Source: Clostridiales bacterium
GTDB taxonomy: Bacteria > Bacillota > Clostridia > Saccharofermentanales > Saccharofermentanaceae
DNA length: 64,000 nucleotides
Direction: 5' to 3'
Assembly (NCBI GenBank): GCA_017510605.1
Contig: JAFWMQ010000006.1
Span: forward strand, 124,001 to 188,000
Positions within the stretch are counted from its first letter, which is position 1; each line of letters opens with the position of its first letter. A program made the translations under genes and the position numbers. Positions 8,213 through 16,842 of this stretch are shown piece by piece. The notes beneath the pieces are model-generated. The model did not search any database. It was not told where the DNA came from and worked only from the letters and a program-made list of their open reading frames with translations.

Positions 8213-8896
8213 ATGGATTCAAGATTCGAGAGAGAAGAGCTTCTTATAGGACGGGAGAACCTGTCCCGTCTGGCAGATTCCAGAATACTGCTCTTCGGTG
8301 TCGGCGGTGTCGGCGGGTATACTGCTGAATGCCTTGCCAGAGCCGGAATAGGACATCTCACTATCGTTGATGCCGATAAGGTAGATATCACAAATATCAA
8401 CCGTCAGATACTTGCTCTTGATTCCACGATTGGAAGATACAAGACCGATGTCTGCAAAGAACGTCTGCTTGATATTAATCCCGGAATCGATGTTGTTACA
8501 AAGACCATTTTCTATCTTCCGGAAACAAGCGGAGAATTTGATTTCTCCGGTTACGATTACATCGCAGACTGCATTGATACGGTCGCGGCAAAGATCGATA
8601 TTATCTGCCGGGCACAAAAAGCAGGAACAGCAGTCATAAGCGCGATGGGTGCAGCAGGCAAAACGGATCCGTCGGGATTCACTGTGACCGATATTTCCAA
8701 AACCTCTTATTGCCCGCTTGCAAAGGTCATGCGCCGCGAACTCCGCAAAAAAGGAATAAACCACCTTAAAGTCGTTTATTCACCTGAGAGTCCTGTCACT
8801 CCTAAAGAAGGAAGGCGTCCCGGCACTCTCTCCTTTGTTCCTGCCGCATGCGGGATCACTCTTGCAGGCGCGATCATAAACGACTTGCTTGAATAA
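8213..8896 (+). CDS. tcdA: tRNA cyclic N6-threonylcarbamoyladenosine dehydratase (TcdA/YgdL-like)
   Basis: A 227-residue E1-like enzyme of the ThiF/MoeB superfamily. The nucleotide-binding GVGGVGGYTAECLARAGIG is near residues 28-46, followed by VDADKVDITNINRQI and YIADCIDTVAAK. TcdA uses ATP to cyclise t6A37 in ANN-decoding tRNAs; it lacks the catalytic zinc cysteines of ThiF/MoeB. It is somewhat shorter than E. coli TcdA (268). It is divergent from the sigma factor gene and monocistronic. Confidence 0.82.
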   Translation: MDSRFEREELLIGRENLSRLADSRILLFGVGGVGGYTAECLARAGIGHLTIVDADKVDITNINRQILALDSTIGRYKTDVCKERLLDINPGIDVVTKTIFYLPETSGEFDFSGYDYIADCIDTVAAKIDIICRAQKAGTAVISAMGAAGKTDPSGFTVTDISKTSYCPLAKVMRRELRKKGINHLKVVYSPESPVTPKEGRRPGTLSFVPAACGITLAGAIINDLLE

Positions 8897-9003
8897 AATG
8901 AATCTTTGTTAATAAGATCGTAAGAGTTCAAAATATCTATTTTTAATATTTAATTAATATACGGGTAACACATTTATACTCTAAACGTAGGATAATAAGG
9001 CGT

Positions 9004-10842
9004 ATGGGAAATAGTGACAGCAGACTTTTCATAAAGAGCGATGCGGTATATGTTACCGTTGTTTTTGCGAGCGTTTTGCTCTTTATCGGTCTGCTCGCTG
9101 CCCAGATCTTTTCCAGCGTTACATCAACAAGATATTTCATTGGTGCTGCCCTGATCTTCGTGGCATTCCTGATGAACATATTTGAAGGAAAGTTCGGATA
9201 CTACATTTCATTTGCCTTAAATTTTGTCCAGTTCATGATCTATACATACGAGTACATCATGATGCGCAACGAGTCTGCGCCGCTTCTTCTCGTCATGACG
9301 ATCGTCAACATGTTCGTTGATCTTCTTTTGCAATATTACGTTATCAAAGTCGCAGAAAAGATCAGAGGCATTGAGGACGCAAAACGCAATGAACGCGGCA
9401 AGGCTATCCGGAAAGAATTGGAAGACGAAATGTTCTCCAGAACTTCCCTTATCGTTAACCATGAGTCCATGGGAAGCCACCAGGTATTAAGCGAAGCTAT
9501 CGGACGCAATCTTACAAGTTCCATAGACCCTCTGACGACTCTTCCCGGCCGTGACATGATCACCGAAAGAGCAGATAAATTGATCAGGGAAGATATTGCG
9601 AACATGCAGGAAAGCGAAACTCCGGATTCTGTGTGCAGACCTTTTACTGTCATATATCTTGCGCTTGATCATTTCGACATGATCACAAGAGCTATCGGAC
9701 ATAAGTCCATGGACCTCTTCATCCAGAATATGGCTCACCGTCTCCGTGAAGCGGCAGACCCGACGGATATGGTCGCCAGAATAGATGATGCTGATTTTGT
9801 GATCCTTTTCAGAAGAGCTCTTTCCGGAGAAGCTGAGACAAAATATGCTGACAAGCTCGCGAAAGAAGCTTCAAGAGCGTTTGCTGCCGGAATAGATTCA
9901 ATGAATGCATGCATTCATTACGGTTTTTCTCATTATCCGTCAGATTCGCGCCACGCAGGAGAACTGATAGCAAAGGCCGAAGAGCGGATGAGCAAAGCCG
10001 CAAACATCACTTCCGGTGTTCCTGATAAGGAAGATGAGACTTATGAACTTCCCGGAACGGAAACATTTAAGGACAAGACCAAAAATGAGATCGTAGCTGT
10101 TTTCGAACGCGCAATATCAGATGGAACTATCTACATGGCATATCAGCCGTGCTTTACTGCTGAGCGCAAGCTCACAGGATTTGAAGCTTTCCTGAGATTC
10201 GACAAAGACGGTAAGACAATTCCTCCGCAGGTATTCCTCGCAGCTGCCGAGAATGCGGGATACATGAGAAGGATCGGCAGCTTCTCAATGGAAAACTCGT
10301 TAGGCGCACTCGCGATGATCAACAAGATCGATCCTAAGCTTACAATGAACATTAATATCTCCAATTACCAGTTAAGAGAACATGATTTCATCCAGTCTTT
10401 TTCAAATATAGTCTCTTCGACTGACTGCAACGTTAATAATCTTATTTTGGACCTGCAGGAAGAAAGCCTCATCACGAGTCTTGCGGACATCCGTATGACT
10501 ATCGAGGAACTTGCCACGACAGGAGTCAAGATGGCTTTGGATAATTTCGGAAGGGGATATTCTTCATTTAATGCGATTCCTCTTCTTCCGGTCTCGGTAT
10601 TAAAGCTCGACGGTAATTTCACTTCAAGACTTGCAACTGACGCTACAGTCCGTATCCTGACGCGTTCTGCCATAACGCTCATGCACGATATCGACATAAC
10701 TGTTACGGCAACGGGTGTCGGTCAGGAAGACCAGTTTGATATTCTGGCAGGCAGCGGCTGTGACGGATTCCAGGGTCTTTTCATGGGATCTGCCATCTTA
10801 ACTGATGAACTTGAATCATTCATCGCTTCGAGCAACAGGTAA
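9004..10842 (+). CDS. Membrane protein with degenerate GGDEF and EAL-like domains
   Basis: A 612-residue protein: four to five N-terminal membrane helices (about 15-120), a GGDEF-like domain (about 175-330) whose signature reads RIDDADFVILF, and an EAL-like domain (about 355-600). In the EAL domain the first Glu (EAFLRF) and the Asn of NINIS remain, but the DDFG motif reads LDNFGRGYSS and the late EGVE motif reads ATGVGQ. Both domains are therefore probably inactive, and the protein may act as a c-di-GMP-binding receptor or scaffold. It is preceded by AAGG close to the ATG. Confidence 0.85.
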   Translation: MGNSDSRLFIKSDAVYVTVVFASVLLFIGLLAAQIFSSVTSTRYFIGAALIFVAFLMNIFEGKFGYYISFALNFVQFMIYTYEYIMMRNESAPLLLVMTIVNMFVDLLLQYYVIKVAEKIRGIEDAKRNERGKAIRKELEDEMFSRTSLIVNHESMGSHQVLSEAIGRNLTSSIDPLTTLPGRDMITERADKLIREDIANMQESETPDSVCRPFTVIYLALDHFDMITRAIGHKSMDLFIQNMAHRLREAADPTDMVARIDDADFVILFRRALSGEAETKYADKLAKEASRAFAAGIDSMNACIHYGFSHYPSDSRHAGELIAKAEERMSKAANITSGVPDKEDETYELPGTETFKDKTKNEIVAVFERAISDGTIYMAYQPCFTAERKLTGFEAFLRFDKDGKTIPPQVFLAAAENAGYMRRIGSFSMENSLGALAMINKIDPKLTMNINISNYQLREHDFIQSFSNIVSSTDCNVNNLILDLQEESLITSLADIRMTIEELATTGVKMALDNFGRGYSSFNAIPLLPVSVLKLDGNFTSRLATDATVRILTRSAITLMHDIDITVTATGVGQEDQFDILAGSGCDGFQGLFMGSAILTDELESFIASSNR

Positions 10843-10882
10843 TATCTGACCATATTCATTTCATACAGCAATCCGTCCTCTA

Positions 10883-10891
10883 TGCTATAAT
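10883..10891 (+). promoter_or_regulatory. Extended -10 promoter element of the ABC transporter operon
   Basis: TGCTATAAT lies 32 bases before the ABC ATPase start and matches the extended -10 consensus. Confidence 0.5.
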
Positions 10892-10923
10892 CACCCTATC
10901 TGAATAAGGAGTGCGCGTTTTCT

Positions 10924-11562
10924 ATGGCTGATTCTATTGTTGCTATCGAGAATGTCTCGTTAAAATATAAGAAAACCGTCTTAAATGACGTCAACATAAC
11001 TGCCGGAAAAGGTGAAGTCATCGGACTTCTCGGTCTCAACGGTTCCGGTAAATCAACTTTGCTTACGGCAATCGCAGGTCTCAGGAAGCCCGCTTCAGGT
11101 GTCATTAAAGTTAACGGCAAAGCAGGTTTTGTCACTCAGGAAAATGCCCTGATAGACGAACTCACGGCAATCGATAATCTGAAGATGTGGACACCCATGA
11201 GCAGACAGGAGATCATCAGGGACCTTACGGAGACCGAACTCTCGATCCTCAAGGTTGCTGATTTTATTGATATTAAAGTAAAACGTATGTCTGGCGGTAT
11301 GAAGAAACGGCTTGCATTGGCATCCGTTCTTCTTTCCAAACCGGATATCCTTCTCATGGATGAGCCTTTGGCATCTCTCGATATTCCGGCCAAAAACGAC
11401 ATCATTGATTTTATAGATTCATTTAAAAACAAAGGCGGCACAGTTTTCGTTGCCAGCCACAACGAAGAGCTGTTCAAGCACTGCTCGAGGATCTATCTTC
11501 TTAAGAACGGGGCCTCGATACTGCTCCCTGCCGGCTCGTCTCCCGCGGAGGCACTTAAATGA
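10924..11562 (+). CDS. ABC transporter ATP-binding protein
   Basis: A 212-residue ATPase with Walker A GLNGSGKST (near residue 38), Q-loop FVTQENAL, signature MSGGMKKRLALA, Walker B DILLMDEPLASLD and switch His in VASHNEE. Its stop overlaps the start of the first permease gene by four bases, so the complex is made as one unit. It resembles the ATPases of ABC-2-type exporters. The substrate is not deducible. Confidence 0.95.
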   Translation: MADSIVAIENVSLKYKKTVLNDVNITAGKGEVIGLLGLNGSGKSTLLTAIAGLRKPASGVIKVNGKAGFVTQENALIDELTAIDNLKMWTPMSRQEIIRDLTETELSILKVADFIDIKVKRMSGGMKKRLALASVLLSKPDILLMDEPLASLDIPAKNDIIDFIDSFKNKGGTVFVASHNEELFKHCSRIYLLKNGASILLPAGSSPAEALK

Positions 11563-12647
11563 TCAAGGCGTACTGCAAAAGAGTATTGCTTTTTATTCCG
11601 TTCCTGGTGGCCTACCTTCTGTCACTCGGTCTTTGCATGCTGGCTTGTATTGTATTTGCGTCTGAGTTCCTTTTCGAAAACAACGAAGACAGCATTTTAT
11701 CAGTTGCGTGTTATGTTCCTGATGATGAATCATACACCCGTTTGGGACTGAACTTTGTCAAGCAGATGGACAGCGTCAGACACACTGTTGATATCAATAT
11801 CGTAAACAGCGAAGAGAAGGTCGTAAAGCTGGTTGAGAGCCAGGAAGCTGTCGCAGGACTGATCGTTCCCGAAGGTTTTCTGGAGAATATGGGAACTAAA
11901 GAGTCAAAACATGTATCGATCATTTTCCGTGATGCAGACACCTACGATGAACACATGGTCAACGATCTTATTTACGCGATGAGCGATTTTCTCGGCACCT
12001 CCCAATGCTCGATAATCACTGCCGGCGAATATGCCGAAGAGATAGGTCTGGATATAACCGAAGCAGATTCAATAGAAAACTCGGTTTTGAACAAGTGCTA
12101 TGAATACGTTATGGGTCGTAAATCGAAGTTCAATAAGATCGATGCCGAAGATCTGGTTGAAAAATTTGAAGTAAGAGAACAAATGACCGCGTCATATGTG
12201 CTTTATATTGTTATGATGTCGATCTTTATCATTTCTTTCTTCTTCAAGGGCAACAGTGAGATCTTCAGGGCACGTGCGATGCTTTCAGGGATCAAAAACT
12301 GGAAGCTCTTCCTTCTCGAGGCAGGCTGTGCGACTGTCATGATGTATTTTCTGTATGTCATTATGTTCATTGCGTTGTTTATTACCTTCGGAACTCTTAA
12401 GATCGCCGCTCTGTTCACGGTCATTCCGTTCATAATGGTCATTGCGCTTGCTGGAACGGCACTCTGTTATCTTGTAAAAAGTCCCTCCACGGTATCTTAC
12501 ATCACCTTTGGTGCCGGAACAGGTCTTATGTATCTTGCAGGCGGTCTTTTGCCGCTCGAATACATGCCCCGCTTCTTCCAGACCGCTGCGGTTTATAATC
12601 CGCTTTACTATCTGATCACATACTTTATGAGGGCGATGTTCATATGA
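11559..12647 (+). CDS. ABC-2-type permease, first subunit
   Basis: A 362-residue membrane protein: one N-terminal helix (about 10-33), an extracytoplasmic domain of about 170 residues, and five to six helices at the C-terminus. This is the ABC-2/YhgE-like exporter architecture. It overlaps the ATPase and the second permease by ATGA junctions. Paired with its similar-sized neighbour it would form a heterodimeric exporter of unknown substrate. Confidence 0.85.
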   Translation: MIKAYCKRVLLFIPFLVAYLLSLGLCMLACIVFASEFLFENNEDSILSVACYVPDDESYTRLGLNFVKQMDSVRHTVDINIVNSEEKVVKLVESQEAVAGLIVPEGFLENMGTKESKHVSIIFRDADTYDEHMVNDLIYAMSDFLGTSQCSIITAGEYAEEIGLDITEADSIENSVLNKCYEYVMGRKSKFNKIDAEDLVEKFEVREQMTASYVLYIVMMSIFIISFFFKGNSEIFRARAMLSGIKNWKLFLLEAGCATVMMYFLYVIMFIALFITFGTLKIAALFTVIPFIMVIALAGTALCYLVKSPSTVSYITFGAGTGLMYLAGGLLPLEYMPRFFQTAAVYNPLYYLITYFMRAMFI

Positions 12648-13681
12648 GACTATTCCTTAACAGATTATCGGTGCTCACAAAACGAAGCTTCATCAATCCG
12701 GCAATGTACGTTATGTTCGGTGTGATAATCATCATGGCCGCTCTTGTTATTTTCGTGCCCGAAAAGGAAACATCGATCTACATTCCGATCGCCCTGATAA
12801 ACCAGGACGATTCAAAAGAGACAGATGAGATCGTTGACAGTCTCTGTTCCATGAATTCGGTATTTGATTTCTACGAGGTTGAAGACGAAGAAGAACTGTA
12901 TCTTGATCTGGCTTCAGGCAAAGCTAATGCCGGCTATATCTTTCCGGCAGGTTTTTCCGAACATATCACTGAAAACAGTTCGCGCTACAGCGTCAAACAG
13001 GTTGAGACACCCGGTTCGCGTTTTATCCTGCTGTCAAGAGAAGAGGTCTTCCGCGTTTTCTACAAGTACAGTGCGCGTAATATCATCTGCGAAACATTTG
13101 CCGAATACGGCTATGAAGTAGATGTACATGACCCGGATCTTGAGCGCATATTCGGCAAATACATCAATGACGCGTCCCTTTTCGCTTTGGAAAGTATTGA
13201 GGGTTCTGTATATAACGAGATCACACGCTCAGAGAAGATCCCGATCCCGCTTTATAAGTTCGCAGGATTCTTCATTTTCACTGCAGCGCTTCTGGGCACC
13301 CTTGCGTTCCTTAACGACCAGGATAACCGGATCTATCTGCGCTTTGGTCTTTTCGAGCGCATATACTTAGGACTGATCCAGGTTGCAGTCTTCACGGTCC
13401 CCTCATACGTAATATCAGTAATCTGCTTCTTAGCTTCAGGAACGGAATTTAAGTTCCTTCATGTAACGGTTTACACGCTCCTCGTTACCCTGCTCGGATT
13501 TGTCCTGGGAACGATCATGACGATCCTTCCCATCAGGTCAAACCGTTCAAGGATATTCTCTGCAGTGCTTCCGGTCTACCTGATCCTCTCATTTATTTTC
13601 AGCGGAATACTGATGGATCTCACAAACTTCGGATCGGTATTAAAGACTCTGTCAAGGATATTCCCCCCGTCGATGTTCTAA
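12644..13681 (+). CDS. ABC-2-type permease, second subunit
   Basis: A 345-residue membrane protein with one N-terminal helix (about 20-42), an extracytoplasmic middle part and a C-terminal block of about six helices. It shares its layout with the preceding permease, although sequence similarity is low. The stop is followed at once by a small hairpin GGGGTCAGACCCC and the shared terminator. Confidence 0.85.
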   Translation: MRLFLNRLSVLTKRSFINPAMYVMFGVIIIMAALVIFVPEKETSIYIPIALINQDDSKETDEIVDSLCSMNSVFDFYEVEDEEELYLDLASGKANAGYIFPAGFSEHITENSSRYSVKQVETPGSRFILLSREEVFRVFYKYSARNIICETFAEYGYEVDVHDPDLERIFGKYINDASLFALESIEGSVYNEITRSEKIPIPLYKFAGFFIFTAALLGTLAFLNDQDNRIYLRFGLFERIYLGLIQVAVFTVPSYVISVICFLASGTEFKFLHVTVYTLLVTLLGFVLGTIMTILPIRSNRSRIFSAVLPVYLILSFIFSGILMDLTNFGSVLKTLSRIFPPSMF

Positions 13682-13694
13682 GGGGGTCAGACCC

Positions 13695-13728
13695 CATCAA
13701 AAAGGGCTGCCTTTTGAAGACAGCCCCA
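13695..13728 (-). terminator. Terminator between convergent genes
   Basis: On the minus strand GGGGCTGTC pairs with GGCAGCCC around TTCAAAAG and is followed by TTTTTGAT. It terminates the acidic lipoprotein gene and may also stop the ABC operon from the other side. Confidence 0.75.
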
Positions 13729-13760
13729 TATTAGATTTGGATTAAATTATTGACTAATTA

Positions 13761-14708
13761 TCAGATTCCGTCGTCATCATAATCGTAGTCATCATCGTAG
13801 TCATCGTAATCATCAAAGTCATAATCATCGTAGTCATCATAACCGCCGGATGATGCGAGATCACCATAGTTGTCTATAGTATCCTGGACAAGACCCTCAA
13901 CGAACTTATTGTTCATGGGGAGCTTCAACGGGTTGCTGGCAACACCGAATGCAGATGAGAAAGAATTAAGCACGGTAGGCTTTGAATTAAGTGATCCGCC
14001 CACGAGAATGAAAATGTTGGAACCGTTGACCTCGACTGTGACCGCAGCATCACCTGTAAGGTTCTTGAGAAGATCTTCAAAATCATCTTCATCGTATACA
14101 GCGGAAACGAGATCCATAAGATCGTCATTTTCAAGAAGGATCTTTGTGAGCTTGCTTACATCAACATGGAATCTGATAAATCCGTCATTCTTGGAAACAT
14201 AGTATTCCTTGTTTGAAAGATCCTCGGTATTGATATCATATTGATCGAGCATATCATCAACATAATCCATGACATCTCCGACATAGTTATTATCAAGCTC
14301 CATTACAAGGGCAAGAGCGCCGTCGAACGTTGCATCTTCAATATCTTCGGGATCTTCAATGTTATCAATGTCGCTAAGACCTACCAACTTCATTGCAATA
14401 CCCATGGATTTGACATCATCTACATCTATGATTCCGCCAAGACCCATATCGTCTAACATATCCGCCATGGAATCTTCATTGTCCTCGATATAATCCTGGT
14501 CTGCGATTACATAGAGACCATCTTCAAAATCATCCTCATCCGGACTGTCATCATCATCGATGTCATATTCCTCGAGCTTTAACTTCTCGCATGCTTTAGC
14601 GAACTTTTCAGTAGAGATCTTTGTTGTCTTGCTGCATCCCGCGAAAATGCCTGCAAGCATAGCTACTGTAAGAACACATGCTATAGCCTTAATTTTCTTC
14701 ATAATCAT
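13761..14708 (-). CDS. Acidic lipoprotein with Asp/Tyr tail
   Basis: A 315-residue secreted lipoprotein: signal peptide with lipobox FAGC (Cys about 25), then CSKTTKISTEKFAKACEKL, a very acidic region, and a tail of repeated YDDYDD-like units. Residues 25-285 are clearly homologous to the N-terminal half of the next gene product (shared CSKTTKIST, KFxKxCEKLK, DYIEDNEDS, LDGA/FDGALA, GSLN). No known domain is recognised. The acidic tail may bind cations or cell-wall polymers; this is speculative. AAGGAGGG precedes two usable ATGs. Confidence 0.8.
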   Translation of the reverse strand: MIMKKIKAIACVLTVAMLAGIFAGCSKTTKISTEKFAKACEKLKLEEYDIDDDDSPDEDDFEDGLYVIADQDYIEDNEDSMADMLDDMGLGGIIDVDDVKSMGIAMKLVGLSDIDNIEDPEDIEDATFDGALALVMELDNNYVGDVMDYVDDMLDQYDINTEDLSNKEYYVSKNDGFIRFHVDVSKLTKILLENDDLMDLVSAVYDEDDFEDLLKNLTGDAAVTVEVNGSNIFILVGGSLNSKPTVLNSFSSAFGVASNPLKLPMNNKFVEGLVQDTIDNYGDLASSGGYDDYDDYDFDDYDDYDDDYDYDDDGI

Positions 14709-14883
14709 TTCCCTCCTTATAGGAATAAATGAATTTTACCACATAATCACGATATTTTGACTTTTTTCAATAATATGTAGAATTCCTATTGTTTATGCCC
14801 CTGCCAACCGGTGTTTACTGCATTTTTCACTAAAACACGCATATAACCGGCGGCCGGGAGCAATAATTACAATTCCTTTGCGC

Positions 14884-16734
14884 TCAGATCAACATGTCTT
14901 CGGTATAGTAGCCGGAGTCGATCAGAATAGTTCTGTAGTTATTGGCATCAACAAATATCGGATCACAGAGGTATGACGGAACGAGCTTGGCGCCATTGTT
15001 ATATGTTGAGGTGTCATTAACGTCAACGTCCTGTCCTTCCAGGATCTGTTCAGCCATCTTTACCGTCTGTGAAGCAAGGGTACGGGTATCCTTGAAAACG
15101 GACATAGCCTGCTTGCCTTTGATTATATTTTTGACATTTGCAATATCGCAGTCCTGGCCAGTAACGACCGGATAAGGACCGTAATAGCGGGCTGCAAGTG
15201 CGTTCGTAACACCTAAAGCCGTTGAATCATTCGAACAAAGCCATGCATCGATTATCGATCCCATAGGATAATATGCAGCTATGATATTCTCGGCTCTTGC
15301 CTGGGCCTGCTCTGTGTTCCAGACGGGAGTGGCAACATCCATGAAGTCAGTCTGGTCTGAAACGATGACGATCCTGCCTGAATCAATGTAAGGCTTTAGA
15401 ACAGAATATGCGCCTTCATAGAATAATCTTGCATTCGGGTCATCCGGATCACCGGCCGTGATCTCCATGTTATATGTTGTTTTGGTATTGTCTATACCAT
15501 ATGTGTTCACTATGTATTCTGCCTGAAGCACACCGACCATAAAGTTATCGAAAGACACATAATAATCAACGGATGTACTCTCCATTATCAGACGGTCGTA
15601 TGCAATGACCACAACACCTTTTTCTTTTGCCATGTCCAGCTCATCTTTCAGCGATACCGAATCAATGGAAGCAATAATAAGGACCCTGCAGCCTGAATCG
15701 ATCATGTCCCGGATCTGTGCCTTCTGCGTGGAGACATCGTTCGAAGCGTACCGGAGATCAACATTATAACCGTCAGCCGTAAGTTCACTCATCATTCTGT
15801 CGCCGTCACTGTTCCATCTCATGAGATCCTTTGTGGGCAGCGAAATGCCGACATCAAATTCAGAATCATTGCCGGTAATAACAGTTCCTGACGTATCGTC
15901 TTCGATCTTATCGGATAAATAGTCGATCAGATCTTTTGCGACTTTCTCATTCATCGGGATCTTCATCGGATCTGATGTCACGCCAAAACCTTTGATAAAT
16001 TCATTATAGACAGTGGTTTTCGTATTCAGCGAACCACCGGCGACGATGAAAAGACTTGAGCTGTTGATCTCAACCGTAACTGCAATATCACCTGAAAGAT
16101 CTTCAATAAGATCGTCAAAATCATCGTCTAAAGAAGCCTTTGCGGCATCCATGAAATCATCATTGTCAGCCAGGAGTCCGGCAAACTTCGCAACATCAAT
16201 ATGGAACCTGAAATAGCCCTCATCACTTGATGAGTAAAACTCTTTGTCCGTAAAATCCTTTTTGCTGATATCAACTGCATCAAACCAGTCTTTAAGATAA
16301 TCCATTACATCTCCGGCATAATTGTCGTCAAGTTCCATCAGGATGGCGACCGCACCGTCAAGCTTTGCGTCTGCAAGACTTTCAATATCTTCCAGTTCAT
16401 AAAGATCTTCAGCGCCTTTAATTTTCGCTGCAAACACCATGGACTTAACATCTTCGGGATCAACGACATTATCGAAACTGAATTCCCTGAAGAACTGTTC
16501 GATGCTGTCTTCATTATCTTCGATGTAGTCCTCATCATATACAACATATGCGCCGTCTTCGATATCATCCGCTTCCGGCGCGTCGTCATCGAACTCAAAT
16601 TCCTTGAACTTTAATTTCTCGCACGTTTTTATGAACTTGTCAGTTGAGATCTTCGTTGTCTTACTGCATCCGGAAATAATTCCCGCAAGCATGACAAGTA
16701 CCAGTAAAAATGCTGTAGTTTTTCTCATATTCAT
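14884..16734 (-). CDS. Lipoprotein fusion: acidic domain plus periplasmic sugar-binding domain
   Basis: A 616-residue lipoprotein starting at the ATG with GGGGGT seven bases upstream (an upstream in-frame ATG at 16806 lacks such a site). The lipobox is ISGC. The first roughly 270 residues are homologous to the 315-residue acidic lipoprotein downstream. The rest is a type 1 periplasmic-binding fold of the ribose/xylose/ChvE type (FDVGISLPTKDLMRWNSDG, VLIIASIDS, KGVVVIAYDR, DAWLCSNDSTALG, VTGQDCD). No ABC permease or ATPase lies nearby, so it may sense or capture sugars for another system. The fusion is unusual. Confidence 0.85.
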   Translation of the reverse strand: MNMRKTTAFLLVLVMLAGIISGCSKTTKISTDKFIKTCEKLKFKEFEFDDDAPEADDIEDGAYVVYDEDYIEDNEDSIEQFFREFSFDNVVDPEDVKSMVFAAKIKGAEDLYELEDIESLADAKLDGAVAILMELDDNYAGDVMDYLKDWFDAVDISKKDFTDKEFYSSSDEGYFRFHIDVAKFAGLLADNDDFMDAAKASLDDDFDDLIEDLSGDIAVTVEINSSSLFIVAGGSLNTKTTVYNEFIKGFGVTSDPMKIPMNEKVAKDLIDYLSDKIEDDTSGTVITGNDSEFDVGISLPTKDLMRWNSDGDRMMSELTADGYNVDLRYASNDVSTQKAQIRDMIDSGCRVLIIASIDSVSLKDELDMAKEKGVVVIAYDRLIMESTSVDYYVSFDNFMVGVLQAEYIVNTYGIDNTKTTYNMEITAGDPDDPNARLFYEGAYSVLKPYIDSGRIVIVSDQTDFMDVATPVWNTEQAQARAENIIAAYYPMGSIIDAWLCSNDSTALGVTNALAARYYGPYPVVTGQDCDIANVKNIIKGKQAMSVFKDTRTLASQTVKMAEQILEGQDVDVNDTSTYNNGAKLVPSYLCDPIFVDANNYRTILIDSGYYTEDMLI

Positions 16735-16842
16735 AATCGTTACCCCCATAACGTACTGTGGCGATTTTACCATACTATCAACTGTTTTTGACTTGATATC
16801 TATCAATGAAGTATTATTATTTTTGTGCGAGGGGGTGTTTAT

